This document shows, one piece after another, positions 1 to 8,759 of a DNA stretch of 36,220 nt. This DNA comes from Verrucomicrobiota bacterium. Lineage in GTDB: Bacteria > Verrucomicrobiota > Verrucomicrobiia > Limisphaerales > AV2. The notes beneath the pieces were generated by a model. That model did not search any database. It was not told the DNA's origin and worked only from the letters and a program-made list of their open reading frames with translations. The stretch lies in contig QHNT01000085.1 in the NCBI GenBank assembly GCA_003218515.1, positions 1 through 36,220 of the forward strand. The letters are read 5' to 3'. Both the position numbers and the translations under genes were made by a program. Position 1 is the first letter of the stretch, and the number at the start of each line of letters is the position of its first letter.

Positions 1-164
1 ACCTGCGCGACATTCCCGCGAAGCGCTCTCTGCACCTGGTCGAACAATCCGTAAAGCACCAGCACAATCAGGGTCAGCACCGATATGGCCACGAGCAATT
101 CCACGATCGTAAATGCGCGCGAACGGGCGAAGCGGAGGAAGGGCTGGACTTTCCTGGACGTCAT
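1..164 (-). CDS. Pseudopilin-like protein, N-terminal part only (runs off left edge)
   Basis: Reading leftwards from an ATG at 164, the product begins MTSRKVQPFLRFARSR and continues with the prepilin signature AFTIVELLVAISVLTLIVL, followed by the amphipathic stretch typical of pseudopilin helices. About 54 codons are visible and the gene continues outside the window. The hydrophobic segment with Glu at +5 after the presumed cleavage site is the hallmark of type IV pilin-like proteins processed by a PilD-type peptidase. The residue before the mature Phe is Ala rather than the usual Gly. The start lies one base after the stop of the preceding pseudopilin gene, so it is the fifth member of that operon. 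By position it could be a GspJ-like minor pseudopilin, but the diagnostic C-terminal part is not visible. Confidence 0.75.
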   Translation of the reverse strand, partial: MTSRKVQPFLRFARSRAFTIVELLVAISVLTLIVLVLYGLFDQVQRALRGNVAQ

Positions 165-165
165 T

Positions 166-948
166 TCAGTTGTTAGTAAGTTGCAGGAAAGTGGAGGGCC
201 AAATCAAAGTGGCGTTGCCCAGACGCTTTGGGATCGACCCGGCGATCAAGGTCCGAAAGGTCTTCGGCGTTCCCAAAACGTCGTAATTTGTTCCTTTGGG
301 AATGACCGGTCCCTGGAGCGTGAGCCGCAGCTCGAAGAAATTTATGCCTTCGTGTCGCGCAACGCGCCACAGGTTCGATCGAGTCAATATCTCCTGCGGG
401 CTAAGAGGGCTCGCCAGGTAATTCGTGGTATCCGGCGGATGAACACTCAGTGGCACGACTTCGGAAACAACCTGATACGCAAACGCGATGTCGCGGGCCG
501 ATTGGCTCTTTTCCACAGCCGAACCGGTGATCGCGCGGACGCGAGCGAAGACATGGTTTGTAAAGGTCCGATCCTGGTTATATTTGGGTAGCGTCAACAA
601 ACTGACAATCTGGTAGCCGTTGGTCAGCAGACCGGCGCTCGGAATGTTCTTCTGCGCTTCCGGGCTTGCGAAGACAGCCACTGCCGGGCTGCTGTTGCTG
701 ATCGTGATCGTGTCGAAATAATTCGTCAGATAGTCCAGCCCCTGCGAGCCGCTGCGAATCGCCTCCAGCAGCAACAGCCCTTCCTGATTGATGATGGTGT
801 CTTCGCGGTTGTCCCGTTGCACGCGGACGCCGGTTGGGAGAACACCGATGATGGCCACCAGCGCAAAGGCAATGACACCCAGACAGAGCGCGATTTCAAC
901 CATGGTGAAAGCGGCGTTCCTTCCTTTGGCTCGCGGACTCGGCGTCAT
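166..948 (-). CDS. Minor pseudopilin-like protein with prepilin N-terminal signature
   Basis: After a short basic leader (MTPSPRAKGRNA) comes the prepilin motif AFTMVEIALCLGVIAFALVAII, then a globular domain of about 220 residues that I cannot assign. Family knowledge: such proteins are inner-membrane pseudopilins that form or cap the short pilus of type II secretion or type IV pilus systems. I chose the ATG at 948 because GGAGAGGAG precedes it directly and the leader has normal length. In-frame ATGs at 993 and 1029 would add up to 27 residues, and the outermost overlaps the preceding gene. As in its neighbour, the residue before the mature Phe is Ala, not Gly. Position and the unusual signal suggest a GspI-like role, but this is inference. 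Confidence 0.75.
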   Translation of the reverse strand: MTPSPRAKGRNAAFTMVEIALCLGVIAFALVAIIGVLPTGVRVQRDNREDTIINQEGLLLLEAIRSGSQGLDYLTNYFDTITISNSSPAVAVFASPEAQKNIPSAGLLTNGYQIVSLLTLPKYNQDRTFTNHVFARVRAITGSAVEKSQSARDIAFAYQVVSEVVPLSVHPPDTTNYLASPLSPQEILTRSNLWRVARHEGINFFELRLTLQGPVIPKGTNYDVLGTPKTFRTLIAGSIPKRLGNATLIWPSTFLQLTNN

Positions 949-1000
949 TGGCTCCTCTCCGGCAGGGTTTGATTTTTCCGGTGCGAACGTCATGGAAATT

Positions 1001-1816
1001 TCACTTGAACTTCGGACGGGTCGCCTCATCCACGCTGGCGCGGCCGGTCAGCCAGTTGATGCGAATGAAGTGGTTCGTGTAATTCAACGGCGGATTGATC
1101 ACCGGCACGTCGTTCTTCGAATACACATACTGGCCGTTCTGATCTTTCGTGAAAAAAATGCTGCCTTCGGCCAGCGGAATCAGCTCGTCCCGACCCGAAG
1201 CAAGCTGGCCTTGCGAATTGAACACGATGTACGGGACCGGAAATACCGGAGACAACAGAGTTTTTCCGGTTGGAAACGGCAACGGCGGACTGGTGGCCAT
1301 GGGAAAGGAGCGCAGATACGGGTCCGGAGCGGACGCGAGGGCCGGATCAAACTTGTACGGCGGAATGAGAATGCCCTGCGGCAGGCGCTTCCATTCGGAA
1401 AGGTACCGCGGGTGCCATCGCCCCGGCTGGTCCCCGACCGTCCGCGTTGCCAACAACGCATAAGCGGCGTACTGAGCGGTGATGAGATTGGTCAATTGCT
1501 GCCGCGTTCTGGTGTCGGTGGGTGCCACGCGCGCGATGCAGTCAAAAACGTTTGTCGGAACAAAAACCACATAGACCGTCGTGCGCCCGTTGATGGCTGA
1601 CAACCGGGCCAGCCCCAGGTCCTGGAGCATCTGGCGTTGAGCGCCGGCCATACCCGTGCCTTTCCCGAACCCTTTCAGCGCCGGCAGCCCGATTGTTGTC
1701 AGTAGCGCGATGATTCCTATGACTACCAGCAGTTCGATGATTGTGAAGGCGGCCAGCCGCCTAGGACGGCCGACGCCGCTTTCGCATTTTTTTCGACTTT
1801 GGAACCGGCCGTTCAT
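1001..1816 (-). CDS. GspH-like pseudopilin (prepilin-type N-terminal domain)
   Basis: The product starts MNGRFQSRKK and carries the prepilin motif AFTIIELLVVIGIIALLTTIG around residues 22-42, followed by a pseudopilin-type body of about 225 residues. The stretch after the helix (QRQMLQDLGLARLSAINGRT) resembles the GspH/FimT pattern of a helix followed by small strands. The ATG at 1816 is preferred. A TTG at 1825, directly abutting the previous stop codon, would add three residues. No strong ribosome-binding site is visible, so coupling to the upstream gene is likely. The protein is predicted to sit in the inner membrane and to be assembled into a pseudopilus. Confidence 0.78.
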   Translation of the reverse strand: MNGRFQSRKKCESGVGRPRRLAAFTIIELLVVIGIIALLTTIGLPALKGFGKGTGMAGAQRQMLQDLGLARLSAINGRTTVYVVFVPTNVFDCIARVAPTDTRTRQQLTNLITAQYAAYALLATRTVGDQPGRWHPRYLSEWKRLPQGILIPPYKFDPALASAPDPYLRSFPMATSPPLPFPTGKTLLSPVFPVPYIVFNSQGQLASGRDELIPLAEGSIFFTKDQNGQYVYSKNDVPVINPPLNYTNHFIRINWLTGRASVDEATRPKFK

Positions 1817-1825
1817 TTGCGGCAA

Positions 1826-2638
1826 TTACCAGCTCAGGATGTTATCCTTGTTCTCGAGAGCGTTCGCTTTGGCGTTTATGTTTACTTTGCCATCCGGGCC
1901 AAAGGACCAGACCATGATCGGTTTGTTCGCTTCGAAACTGTTCGGGTCGGAAGAAACAGAGCGATAAAGTCCATTCAAGCCCTGATCACTGTTGGCTGGG
2001 CTCTTGGGGTCTTTCGAGACCGAATTCAATTTGTAGAAGGCATCGCGGCACTTGTTGTCGCCGTTCAGGTCCAGGGTGATGATGTACGGGTCTCCCCAGG
2101 GATCGCGATAAATGCCGTCCAAACCCACGCCCGGCGACTTCAGATCGCTGACCTCCTTCACGTTGAGATAGACGGTTTTGTTCGGATTCAGTGCGTGATT
2201 TTTGTTCCAAGTGGGAGTCGTGTTCCTGAACTTTTCGACGTCCAGCAAGGCAGACATGACCTCCGCGTTGCTGTTCTCATAATCGTATTGGTTCTCAATT
2301 TTTGGCATCGGGGTTTTGGAATCCTTAGGTGGTAACAACGGAAAACTCCCGTTCTGTAGAAAATTCCTCGTTCCGAAAGTGAAATCGCGGTCTTTGGCTG
2401 CCGCACGCGCACTGGCTGACGCCGGATAACGGCTGTAGTCCGCTTCGTATTTGCTGATGGCGCCAACGATGTTGTGGATTTCGACCTTGGCTTGCGCCAC
2501 TCTTGCTTTCTGCTTCGCCTTGACAATCACAGGCAGGAGCAGTCCGGCCAGAATGGCGATGATGGAGATGACCACCAGCAGTTCAATGAGTGTGAAGCCT
2601 CGCCTGGCATACCGATGTTGGAAGAGCGGTTTTTTCAT
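1826..2638 (-). CDS. GspG-like major pseudopilin
   Basis: This is a canonical type IV pilin-like start: a leader ending in RRG, then FTLIELLVVISIIAILAGLL, with cleavage predicted between Gly14 and Phe15. The long helix continues (KAKQKARVAQAKVEIHNI) into a GspG-type domain containing the family-typical phrases DPWGDPYII and WSFGPDGK. At 270 residues it is longer than the roughly 145 residues of a proteobacterial GspG, because an insertion of about 100 residues precedes DPWG. The role is as major pseudopilin subunit in the inner membrane. It is followed without a gap by the GspH-like gene and separated from the upstream paralog by 275 bases holding a small hairpin (2665-2678). Confidence 0.85.
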   Translation of the reverse strand: MKKPLFQHRYARRGFTLIELLVVISIIAILAGLLLPVIVKAKQKARVAQAKVEIHNIVGAISKYEADYSRYPASASARAAAKDRDFTFGTRNFLQNGSFPLLPPKDSKTPMPKIENQYDYENSNAEVMSALLDVEKFRNTTPTWNKNHALNPNKTVYLNVKEVSDLKSPGVGLDGIYRDPWGDPYIITLDLNGDNKCRDAFYKLNSVSKDPKSPANSDQGLNGLYRSVSSDPNSFEANKPIMVWSFGPDGKVNINAKANALENKDNILSW

Positions 2639-2913
2639 AGATTAGATCGTTGATGGGTTATTGACCCGCAGCCGCGGGAGGTTAAGCAAAGTCGGTTTCA
2701 AACTGCGCGCCCCTCGCGCCGTTCGGTTCGTCAGCGTTTCCGATGAGTGGCGAAAAATGCAAACGCGCTGCTGCGCGTGGTGACGCCGGCGGATGCGACC
2801 GACCTTGCGAAGCAGAGCGGGCACCGCGGTGATTTCCGGACGCCACGACGGCGCGCTCCATCGCACTGGCAAACGGCGGGCAAATCCGAAATTGTTCTGG
2901 CGCCACAGCATGG

Positions 2914-3702
2914 TCACTTGGCAAGAATATCCTTGCTCCACGTGCAGATGATTTTGACCTTTTTCCCCTCCACGTACTCCGCCCAGAGATCGAAAGTGGC
3001 AGGGTTGTTGGTCGCGTGCGGAGAGGCTACATACCGCACGGGATTGATTCGTTTGACGTTGGGATCCGGAGAATTGAAATTGAAAGGCGGCGGGAAAAGC
3101 GGATTATTAAGCGGCCAATCCACCGGCACCGTCAGAACTTCCACGTCAACCGGCGACTTGAGGATCAACTTGTGCTGGGCCGACGACAAAGACGGGAAGA
3201 ACGACTTGATTTCCTTTTGATTGACGCCCGCGTTCACAAAACCGTCCGCGTTGAAGAGGCTGCTGACCGTGCTGGCGCCAATCCATTGCTGCCGATTGGG
3301 TGAACGGAACCGGTTGCCTCTGTCATCCACAACGACTCCGGTCAGTTCGTAGTAAAGCGAGTTGGTGACTGGATTGACAACGAGCGGGTCTCTGCTCACG
3401 ACATTGTCAGGCGGATACTGATTGAACTGAGCGTGGTACGCCTCAATGGCTGTGGCGATCTGTTCCAATTCGTCGCGAATGCGGCTCTCCCTCATTTTGC
3501 TTGCCGAATGCTTCGTCAGGCTGACCACCAAACCGGCCAACAAAGCAATAATGCCGATCACCACCAGCAGCTCGATCAGCGTGAAGCCGGAGCGATGCGC
3601 AGGATTGGTCGCGGATCGCCCTTCCCGTCTTCCTGGCCGATTGTTCAAGCTGGTTCGCGCGCTGTTCATTATGATTCGCGGCCGTTCCGGTTCACCTTTC
3701 AC
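2914..3702 (-). CDS. GspG-like pseudopilin, first gene of the pseudopilin cluster
   Basis: The basic leader ends in HRSG and is followed by FTLIELLVVIGIIALLAGLV (about residues 40-59), a textbook prepilin signature. The helix continues into a segment resembling GspG (RIRDELEQIATAIEAYHAQF, then NQYPPD). The last third contains DLWAEYV, reminiscent of the end of the GspG fold. The GTG start at 3702 lies inside the last codons of the antitoxin gene (11-base overlap) and has AGGA five bases upstream. An ATG at 3669 gives a shorter leader and is the alternative. The overlap suggests that translation, and perhaps transcription, is coupled to the toxin-antitoxin operon upstream. Confidence 0.82.
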   Translation of the reverse strand: MKGEPERPRIIMNSARTSLNNRPGRREGRSATNPAHRSGFTLIELLVVIGIIALLAGLVVSLTKHSASKMRESRIRDELEQIATAIEAYHAQFNQYPPDNVVSRDPLVVNPVTNSLYYELTGVVVDDRGNRFRSPNRQQWIGASTVSSLFNADGFVNAGVNQKEIKSFFPSLSSAQHKLILKSPVDVEVLTVPVDWPLNNPLFPPPFNFNSPDPNVKRINPVRYVASPHATNNPATFDLWAEYVEGKKVKIICTWSKDILAK

Positions 3703-3967
3703 GCAATTCCTGTTCCATTCTTTCGCTCAGCCACTGTTTAATCATGCTTTGGTAGTTCAGGAAACGCGACCTCGCCAGTCGTTTGATCCGCGCCAGCATC
3801 CGCGGGTCGATACGCAATGTGATCGTCACCGATTCCGCCGATTCCGCCGAGGTCGCGCGAGAGGATTCCATCAACCGCAGGTCCGGACGGTTTTCGGCCC
3901 AAAACGCCGCTTCGGCCTCGTCGCGGTCGAAAAGCGGAACTTCTTCCCAGTTCGTGATGGCGTGCAC
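3692..3967 (-). CDS. CopG/BrnA-like ribbon-helix-helix antitoxin
   Basis: The 91-residue protein has an N-terminal acidic tail (DRDEAEAAFWAENRP) of the kind that wraps the toxin, and a C-terminal ribbon-helix-helix domain: strand SVTITLRID, helix PRMLARIKRLARSRF, and a second helix starting YQSMIKQWLSERM. This matches the CopG-type antitoxin family (Pfam CopG_antitoxin, COG3514-like) as I remember it. Family knowledge: it dimerises, binds an operator through the beta ribbon, neutralises its partner toxin and represses its own operon. The start is GTG. It lies 96 bases downstream of the toxin gene; toxin-first order is usual for brnT/brnA pairs. Its stop codon overlaps the first pseudopilin gene. 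Confidence 0.75.
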   Translation of the reverse strand: MHAITNWEEVPLFDRDEAEAAFWAENRPDLRLMESSRATSAESAESVTITLRIDPRMLARIKRLARSRFLNYQSMIKQWLSERMEQELRER

Positions 3968-4063
3968 GTTCGGTTATGCCTGACGGTCCTTCGTCCCACC
4001 CGGATGTGCCCTTCACTTCAAAGCAGGCGATTGCGTCTTTTGACAGCCAATTTCGTGCCCGCT

Positions 4064-4351
4064 CTAGCCCGCCAACGTTTGATTCAGTTTGCGTTGATAG
4101 AAGAATTGTTCTTCCGGGTCAAACGGCCTGGCATAAATAACCCGAACCTGTTTCCCATTCGTCCGATACACGCTGAACACCCCGGTCCCGCCCGCTGACC
4201 GTCCCAGGTTAAAGAAGCGCGCCTGCACGGAAAAACGGGACGAGTCCGGTAACAGCTTGATTGCGAAAGGGTCTTCAAAAGACTCTTCAACATCCCGTGG
4301 CGTCAAAGAACTATCCCATTCAAAGGGCGTATTGTTCCAATCGAACTCCAT
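4064..4351 (-). CDS. BrnT-like RNase toxin
   Basis: The 95-residue product has the BrnT/DUF497 layout: opening strand MEFDWNNTPFEWD, a middle SFEDPFAIKL, then RFFNLGRSAGGTGVFSVYR and the terminal strand-helix QVRVIYARPFDPEEQFFYQ. In BrnT proteins these segments form a RelE-like fold that cleaves RNA. The usual KAxxNxxKHGV segment after the first strand is replaced by a shorter TPRDVEESF, so this is a diverged member and its activity is inferred. It is the first gene of a two-gene operon with the antitoxin. The promoter and operator-like palindrome lie 48-76 bases upstream of the ATG. No Shine-Dalgarno sequence is evident. Confidence 0.72.
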   Translation of the reverse strand: MEFDWNNTPFEWDSSLTPRDVEESFEDPFAIKLLPDSSRFSVQARFFNLGRSAGGTGVFSVYRTNGKQVRVIYARPFDPEEQFFYQRKLNQTLAG

Positions 4352-4382
4352 TGTATGGCTAATTGTAAATCAAACGCCCATG

Positions 4383-4427
4383 CAATGTAATGACAATGTA
4401 ATTACATCAGGCGTTTCTGGTTGTCAA
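4383..4427 (-). promoter_or_regulatory. Toxin-antitoxin promoter with operator-like palindrome and direct repeat
   Basis: Read leftwards: TTGACA (4427-4422), a 17-base spacer, then TAATTA (4404-4399). A perfect 12-base palindrome ATGTAATTACAT (4396-4407) overlaps this presumed -10 element, and the word CAATGTAAT is repeated at 4383-4391 and 4394-4402, 11 bases apart, about one helical turn. Ribbon-helix-helix repressors typically bind tandem sites of this kind, so autorepression by the antitoxin is the natural reading. Confidence 0.6.
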
Positions 4428-4446
4428 TGGAATATTAACGTTCACC

Positions 4447-4481
4447 AAAACAAAATGGCCACCGCAATGGTCCGGTGGCCA
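4447..4481 (-). terminator. Rho-independent terminator after pilC-like gene
   Basis: On the minus strand a perfect 9-bp stem (TGGCCACCG at 4456-4464 pairing with CGGTGGCCA at 4473-4481) with an 8-base loop is followed by TTTTGTTTT (4455-4447). It starts 24 bases after the pilC-like stop codon and separates the pilus operon from the toxin-antitoxin promoter. Confidence 0.88.
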
Positions 4482-4504
4482 CTTCGCAACCTGCCAACGC
4501 CCGA

Positions 4505-5821
4505 TTACTCCTCGCCTTTCTTGCCGGCGGAAGGATCACCGAGTTGGTCAATGAGACTGATCAGGGGCAGGAACAAGGCAATCACGATGCTACCGACGAC
4601 GACCGCCAGGAACACAATCATAACTGGCTCCAAGAGAGAAGTCATCGCTGAAACTGCGTTGTCCACTTCATCGTCGTAATTGTCGGCGATTTTCATCAAC
4701 ATCTCCGGCAGCGCGCCGGTCTGTTCGCCCACGTCCACCATGCTGACGACCATCGGCGGGAAGACATTGGACGCTTCCAGCGGAGCAGTGATCGTTTCGC
4801 CCTCTTTTACACTTTCGTGGACCGCTGACACGGCTTCCCCGACAATGACGTTGCCGGAGGTTTCCTTAACGATCGTCAGCGCTTGCAGAATCGGGACACC
4901 GCTGCTGACCAGCGTGCCGAGTGTTCGGGTAAAGCGGGAGATGGCGACCTTGCTGATCACCGGCCCCAGGATCGGGAAATTCAGCTTTAGCCGATCAAAC
5001 AAACGCCGGCCAAATCTCGTTCGCGTGAACAACTTCAAAGCAATGAAGAAAGAAACGATTGAGATCAACGCGACCACGAAATGCCCGGCGATTGCGCGAC
5101 TGACGCTCAAAACGAAGTCCGTGAAAGCCGGCAGGCTCTGGCCTTCGAGCATGTCTTTGAAAACCAGCTCGAACTTTGGAATAACGAAGACCATCAGGAT
5201 CGTCAGGATTGTCACGGCAACGAACATCACGGCGCAGGGATAAAACATGGCCGCCTTGACTTTGCCGCGAATCTTTTGGGCCTTCTCCATGAATTCCGAC
5301 AGACGGTTCAAGACCACTTCCAACACGCCGCCCAGTTCGCCGGCTTTGACCATGTTCACATAAAGCCGATTGAACACTTTCGGGTGCTGCGCCAGACCCT
5401 CGGAGAAGGTGCTGCCGCCTTCGATTGCCAACGAAAGATCATCGATAATCTTTTTGAGGTTGGGGTTTTTTTCCTGCCGTTCCAGCACCCGCAGTCCGCG
5501 CAACAGGGGCAAACCGGCGTCCACCAGCGTCGCCAACTGCCGGGTAAAGGTCGTCAATACCTTTGGTTTGACCTTTCCGCCAAGGCCGGGGATCCTGATA
5601 TTGATGTTGAACCCGCCCTTTTTTTTCCCTTTCGCGTCAGCCGCCGCGCCTTTGGTCTTCTTATCGGGCTTTTCTTTGGATTTTTCCGCTTCGATCACCT
5701 TCGTGGGGAAGTAGCCCATTTCTTTGAGCCGGCTGATCGCTTCGTTTTGGTTCGCCACCTCCAGAGTGCCTTTGGTCTCCTTACCTCGCGAATCCATGGC
5801 GACGTAGTTGAATTTTGGCAT
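4505..5821 (-). CDS. pilC: PilC/GspF inner-membrane platform protein
   Basis: The 438-residue protein has two GspF domains (about 90-212 and 293-416), each ending in membrane helices. Hydrophobic segments lie near 192-214, 246-265 and 396-420. Typical phrases include FTRQLATLVDAGLPLL, GGSTFSEGLAQHP, VGEQTGALPEML and LLEPVMIVFLAVVVGSI. It forms the inner-membrane platform on which PilB and PilT act. The N-terminal domain (1-45) is joined to the first GspF domain by an unusual Lys-rich linker (about 46-70). It is the last gene of a unit with pilT and two pilB-like genes, 14 bases after the second ATPase, and is followed by a strong terminator. A type II secretion GspF is the alternative; the adjacent pilT favours a pilus. 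Confidence 0.92.
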   Translation of the reverse strand: MPKFNYVAMDSRGKETKGTLEVANQNEAISRLKEMGYFPTKVIEAEKSKEKPDKKTKGAAADAKGKKKGGFNINIRIPGLGGKVKPKVLTTFTRQLATLVDAGLPLLRGLRVLERQEKNPNLKKIIDDLSLAIEGGSTFSEGLAQHPKVFNRLYVNMVKAGELGGVLEVVLNRLSEFMEKAQKIRGKVKAAMFYPCAVMFVAVTILTILMVFVIPKFELVFKDMLEGQSLPAFTDFVLSVSRAIAGHFVVALISIVSFFIALKLFTRTRFGRRLFDRLKLNFPILGPVISKVAISRFTRTLGTLVSSGVPILQALTIVKETSGNVIVGEAVSAVHESVKEGETITAPLEASNVFPPMVVSMVDVGEQTGALPEMLMKIADNYDDEVDNAVSAMTSLLEPVMIVFLAVVVGSIVIALFLPLISLIDQLGDPSAGKKGEE

Positions 5822-5835
5822 AATTGATCTTTGCG

Positions 5836-7542
5836 TTAGGTGTATTTCAGCACTTCTTCAATCGTGGTATCGCCGTCAAAGATACCGCGCATACCATCTT
5901 CCCGCAACGTCACCATTCCCAGTTCCACGGCCTTTTGCCGGATGACGACGGTCGGCGCGCGCTCGTTGATCAAAGCGCGAATCGGTTCGCTGATGACCAG
6001 CAACTCAAAAATGCCTTTGCGCCCCTTGTATCCGGTGTCGTTGCAATTCGCGCAGCCGCGTCCGTAGTAAAAAACCTTGTCGCCGATGTCGTGCGGCGAA
6101 AGGTTGAGCAGCGACAACTGATTTTCCGTCGGCTCGAAAGGCGTCCGGCACTTCTTGCAGACGGTGCGCACCAGCCGTTGGGCCAGCACCGACAGCAGCG
6201 TGGACGAAATCAGAAACGGCTCGACGCCCATGTCAATGAGGCGCGTGACGGCACCCGGCGCATCGTTCGTGTGCAGCGTGGTAAGCACCAGGTGGCCGGT
6301 GAGCGACGCCTGGATGGCGATTTGCGAAGTCTCCAGGTCACGAATTTCTCCCAGCATGATGACGTCAGGATCCTGACGCAAAAACGCGCGCAGCGCTCTC
6401 GGGAAGGTCATGCCCACGGGCTCGTTCACCGGCACCTGCATGATTCCGTCGATGTCGTACTCGACCGGGTCTTCGACCGTGAGCAGTTTCGAATCAAGCG
6501 TGTTGATTCGCCGGAGACAGGAATAAAGCGTGGTGGTTTTGCCGCAGCCGGTCGGCCCGGTGTTGATGAAGATTCCATTGGGTTGTTGAATCGTTTGGAC
6601 GGTGTGGTCGTAAATAAATTTTGGGAACCCGAGCGATTCCAACTCCATGTTCACCGCCGACCGGTCAAGCACGCGAAGCACCACCGATTCGCCAAACTGA
6701 GTGGGCAGCGTCGACACGCGGAGGTCGATTTGTCTTCCGCTCAGCGTAAGGCCGATGCGCCCGTCCTGCGGCAACCGCCGTTCGGCAATATCCAGGTTGG
6801 CCATGACCTTGATGCGCGAAGTCACGGGCAAGGCCAGATGCTTGGGCGGCGGCGTCATTTCATACAAGGCGCCGTCCACGCGATAGCGGATTTTGAATTC
6901 GTCCTCGAATGGTTCAAAGTGAATGTCACTCGCGCGGTCCTGTACCGCCTGATAAAGCACCAGGTTTACAAACTTGATGATCGGCGCTTCATTCGCCAGG
7001 TCCGCCAGGTCCGTCACTCCGTCGCCTGCCGTCGCGTCCGCCACTTCCTTGGCGATTTCCGCGTCGGCACCCAATTGCTTGAGGACGTCACTGACGCTTT
7101 CGCTTTCTTCCCCGTAAAACTTGCTAACGGCCTTTTCAATCTGGGCTGGATCAGCCACCACCACCTGAACCTCCTTGCCGGTCAAATAATTCAACTCATC
7201 GATGACCGCAGGATCGAGCGGGTCAGCCATGGCGATTCGCACGCTGGAACCAAACACCGCCACCGGCAGGCACTGGTGCATGCGGGCGGCTGAAGCCGGC
7301 ACGGTCTGCAAAACCTCCGGTGTCAACTCCAGATTGTGCAGTTCGACCACCTCCGTCCCCAGGTGATCGGCCATGATCTGAAGAACCGTTTCCAGGTCCA
7401 GCAGTCCGAAATCCTGCAAAGTTTGGATCACCGGCTTGCCACTGCGGGTGTGCTCCTGCGCCACTTCTTCCAATTGCAGGTCGTCAACCAGCCCACGCTC
7501 CTGAATGAGCGCCAGTAATGGAATTGAGGAAATGTCCGACAT
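5836..7542 (-). CDS. pilB: PilB/GspE-type assembly ATPase
   Basis: This 568-residue secretion ATPase has an N-terminal GspE/MshEN-like domain (about 1-145), a linker, N2 domain motifs ([23 protein letters not shown] at 202-224), Walker [11 protein letters not shown] (329-338), the Asp box, Walker [11 protein letters not shown] (393-402), a His box ([10 protein letters not shown]), and a C-terminal zinc tetracysteine site (C462, C465, C497, C500). It powers polymerisation of pilin subunits at the cytoplasmic face of the inner membrane. The RLGxxL-type c-di-GMP motif of MshEN is not conserved, so nucleotide sensing is doubtful. It follows pilT by six bases and precedes pilC by 14. A second, related ATPase lies upstream, so which one is the main extension motor is unresolved. 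Confidence 0.92.
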   Translation of the reverse strand: MSDISSIPLLALIQERGLVDDLQLEEVAQEHTRSGKPVIQTLQDFGLLDLETVLQIMADHLGTEVVELHNLELTPEVLQTVPASAARMHQCLPVAVFGSSVRIAMADPLDPAVIDELNYLTGKEVQVVVADPAQIEKAVSKFYGEESESVSDVLKQLGADAEIAKEVADATAGDGVTDLADLANEAPIIKFVNLVLYQAVQDRASDIHFEPFEDEFKIRYRVDGALYEMTPPPKHLALPVTSRIKVMANLDIAERRLPQDGRIGLTLSGRQIDLRVSTLPTQFGESVVLRVLDRSAVNMELESLGFPKFIYDHTVQTIQQPNGIFINTGPTGCGKTTTLYSCLRRINTLDSKLLTVEDPVEYDIDGIMQVPVNEPVGMTFPRALRAFLRQDPDVIMLGEIRDLETSQIAIQASLTGHLVLTTLHTNDAPGAVTRLIDMGVEPFLISSTLLSVLAQRLVRTVCKKCRTPFEPTENQLSLLNLSPHDIGDKVFYYGRGCANCNDTGYKGRKGIFELLVISEPIRALINERAPTVVIRQKAVELGMVTLREDGMRGIFDGDTTIEEVLKYT

Positions 7543-7548
7543 AAGGGA

Positions 7549-8664
7549 CTAGGATTGATCGCTTGGTTTGTCTCCCTCCGACCCCATTTGGCTCTGTTGA
7601 ATTTCCTGCAACTTCGTCAGAATGGTTGATGGGTCCTGCGATTTCGTGATCACTTCTTCCTGCGAAATCATCCCCTGCTGATATTTGTCGATCAGGAAAC
7701 TGTCGAGCGTCACCATGCCGTACTTGGCGCCCGTCTGGATGTCCGAGTTGATGCGGAATGTTTTGTTGTCGCGAATCAGGGCGGCAATGGACGGCGTGTT
7801 GATCATGATTTCAAATATCGCGGTGCGTCCCGGTTTGTCACAGCGTGGAAGCAACAACTGGGAAATCACCGCCTGCAACACGGTGGAAAGCTGAATGCGA
7901 ATCTGCTCCTGCTGGTTCACCGGAAACGCGTTCACAATACGGTCAATGGTCTTGGCGGCGCCGGTCGTGTGCAGCGTGCCGAATACCAGGTGCCCGGTTT
8001 CCGCCGCGGTGATCGCCGCGTCGATTGTTTCCAGGTCGCGCATTTCACCCACCAGAACGACGTCCGGGTCCTGGCGCAACGCGCGGCGCAAGGCCTCCGC
8101 AAAGTTCGGCACGTCCACATTGATCTCCCGCTGCGTCACGATCGACTTCTTGTGTTTATGATAGTATTCGATTGGGTCCTCAATCGTGATGATATGAGCG
8201 TCGTCACGCTCCTCATTGATGATATTGATCATCGAAGCCAGCGAAGTCGTTTTCCCCGAACCAGTCGGGCCGGTCACCAAAACCAGACCGCGCGGCTTGT
8301 AAAGGAGTTCGCGGACGGACGGAGGAATGCCGATTTGTTCAAGCGTCAGGAGTTTGCTGGGAATCTGGCGGGCCACGACGCCGAACTGGCCCTTTTCCTT
8401 GAAGACGCTGACGCGGAACCGGGCCAATTCACCGAAGGCGAAACCAAAGTCCGCCCCGCCCCGCTCACGCACCTGTTGAATGTGGTCTTCCGAGGTGATA
8501 CTCCGCATCAACTCTTCGGTGTCCTCCTGCTTGAGCGGCGGTCCTTCCACTTTATGCAACACGCCGTGAAGCCGGATCACCGGCGGGACCCCGACACGCA
8601 AATGCAGGTCCGAGGAGCCTTCGGCCACGACCAACTGCAATAAATCCGACATTGAATAGGACAT
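7549..8664 (-). CDS. pilT: PilT-type pilus retraction ATPase
   Basis: The 371-residue protein starts with the PilT PAS-like domain ([20 protein letters not shown]) and has Walker [10 protein letters not shown] (132-140), Asp box TIEDPIEY, Walker [11 protein letters not shown] (201-210), and His box [11 protein letters not shown] (224-234). SIAALIRD (292-299) stands where PilT has its AIRNLIRE motif, the element linked to retraction. The C-terminus lacks the tetracysteine site of PilB, as expected. It should drive pilus disassembly and twitching motility. The start ATG at 8664 lacks a visible Shine-Dalgarno sequence; a second ATG four codons in is possible. The 95-base gap to the upstream ATPase gene shows no convincing terminator. 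Confidence 0.93.
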   Translation of the reverse strand: MSYSMSDLLQLVVAEGSSDLHLRVGVPPVIRLHGVLHKVEGPPLKQEDTEELMRSITSEDHIQQVRERGGADFGFAFGELARFRVSVFKEKGQFGVVARQIPSKLLTLEQIGIPPSVRELLYKPRGLVLVTGPTGSGKTTSLASMINIINEERDDAHIITIEDPIEYYHKHKKSIVTQREINVDVPNFAEALRRALRQDPDVVLVGEMRDLETIDAAITAAETGHLVFGTLHTTGAAKTIDRIVNAFPVNQQEQIRIQLSTVLQAVISQLLLPRCDKPGRTAIFEIMINTPSIAALIRDNKTFRINSDIQTGAKYGMVTLDSFLIDKYQQGMISQEEVITKSQDPSTILTKLQEIQQSQMGSEGDKPSDQS

Positions 8665-8759
8665 AAATCAGCGGCAAAACGCGGGAGTTCTTCACCCTGA
8701 GCGAACCCGGAGCGTCGAGTGTTTCATCATCTTATTTTGACAGGAGAAACAAAGTTTTG

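Noticed and set aside
2642-2941. Short minus-strand open frames between the first two pseudopilin genes
   Set aside because: No motif, overlap with the upstream gene end, and competing frames of similar length. The region has only a 5-bp hairpin (2665-2678).
5824-7293. 489-codon plus-strand open frame
   Set aside because: It lies antisense to the pilB-like gene, is rich in Arg, His and Gln and shows no motif; it is a codon-bias shadow.
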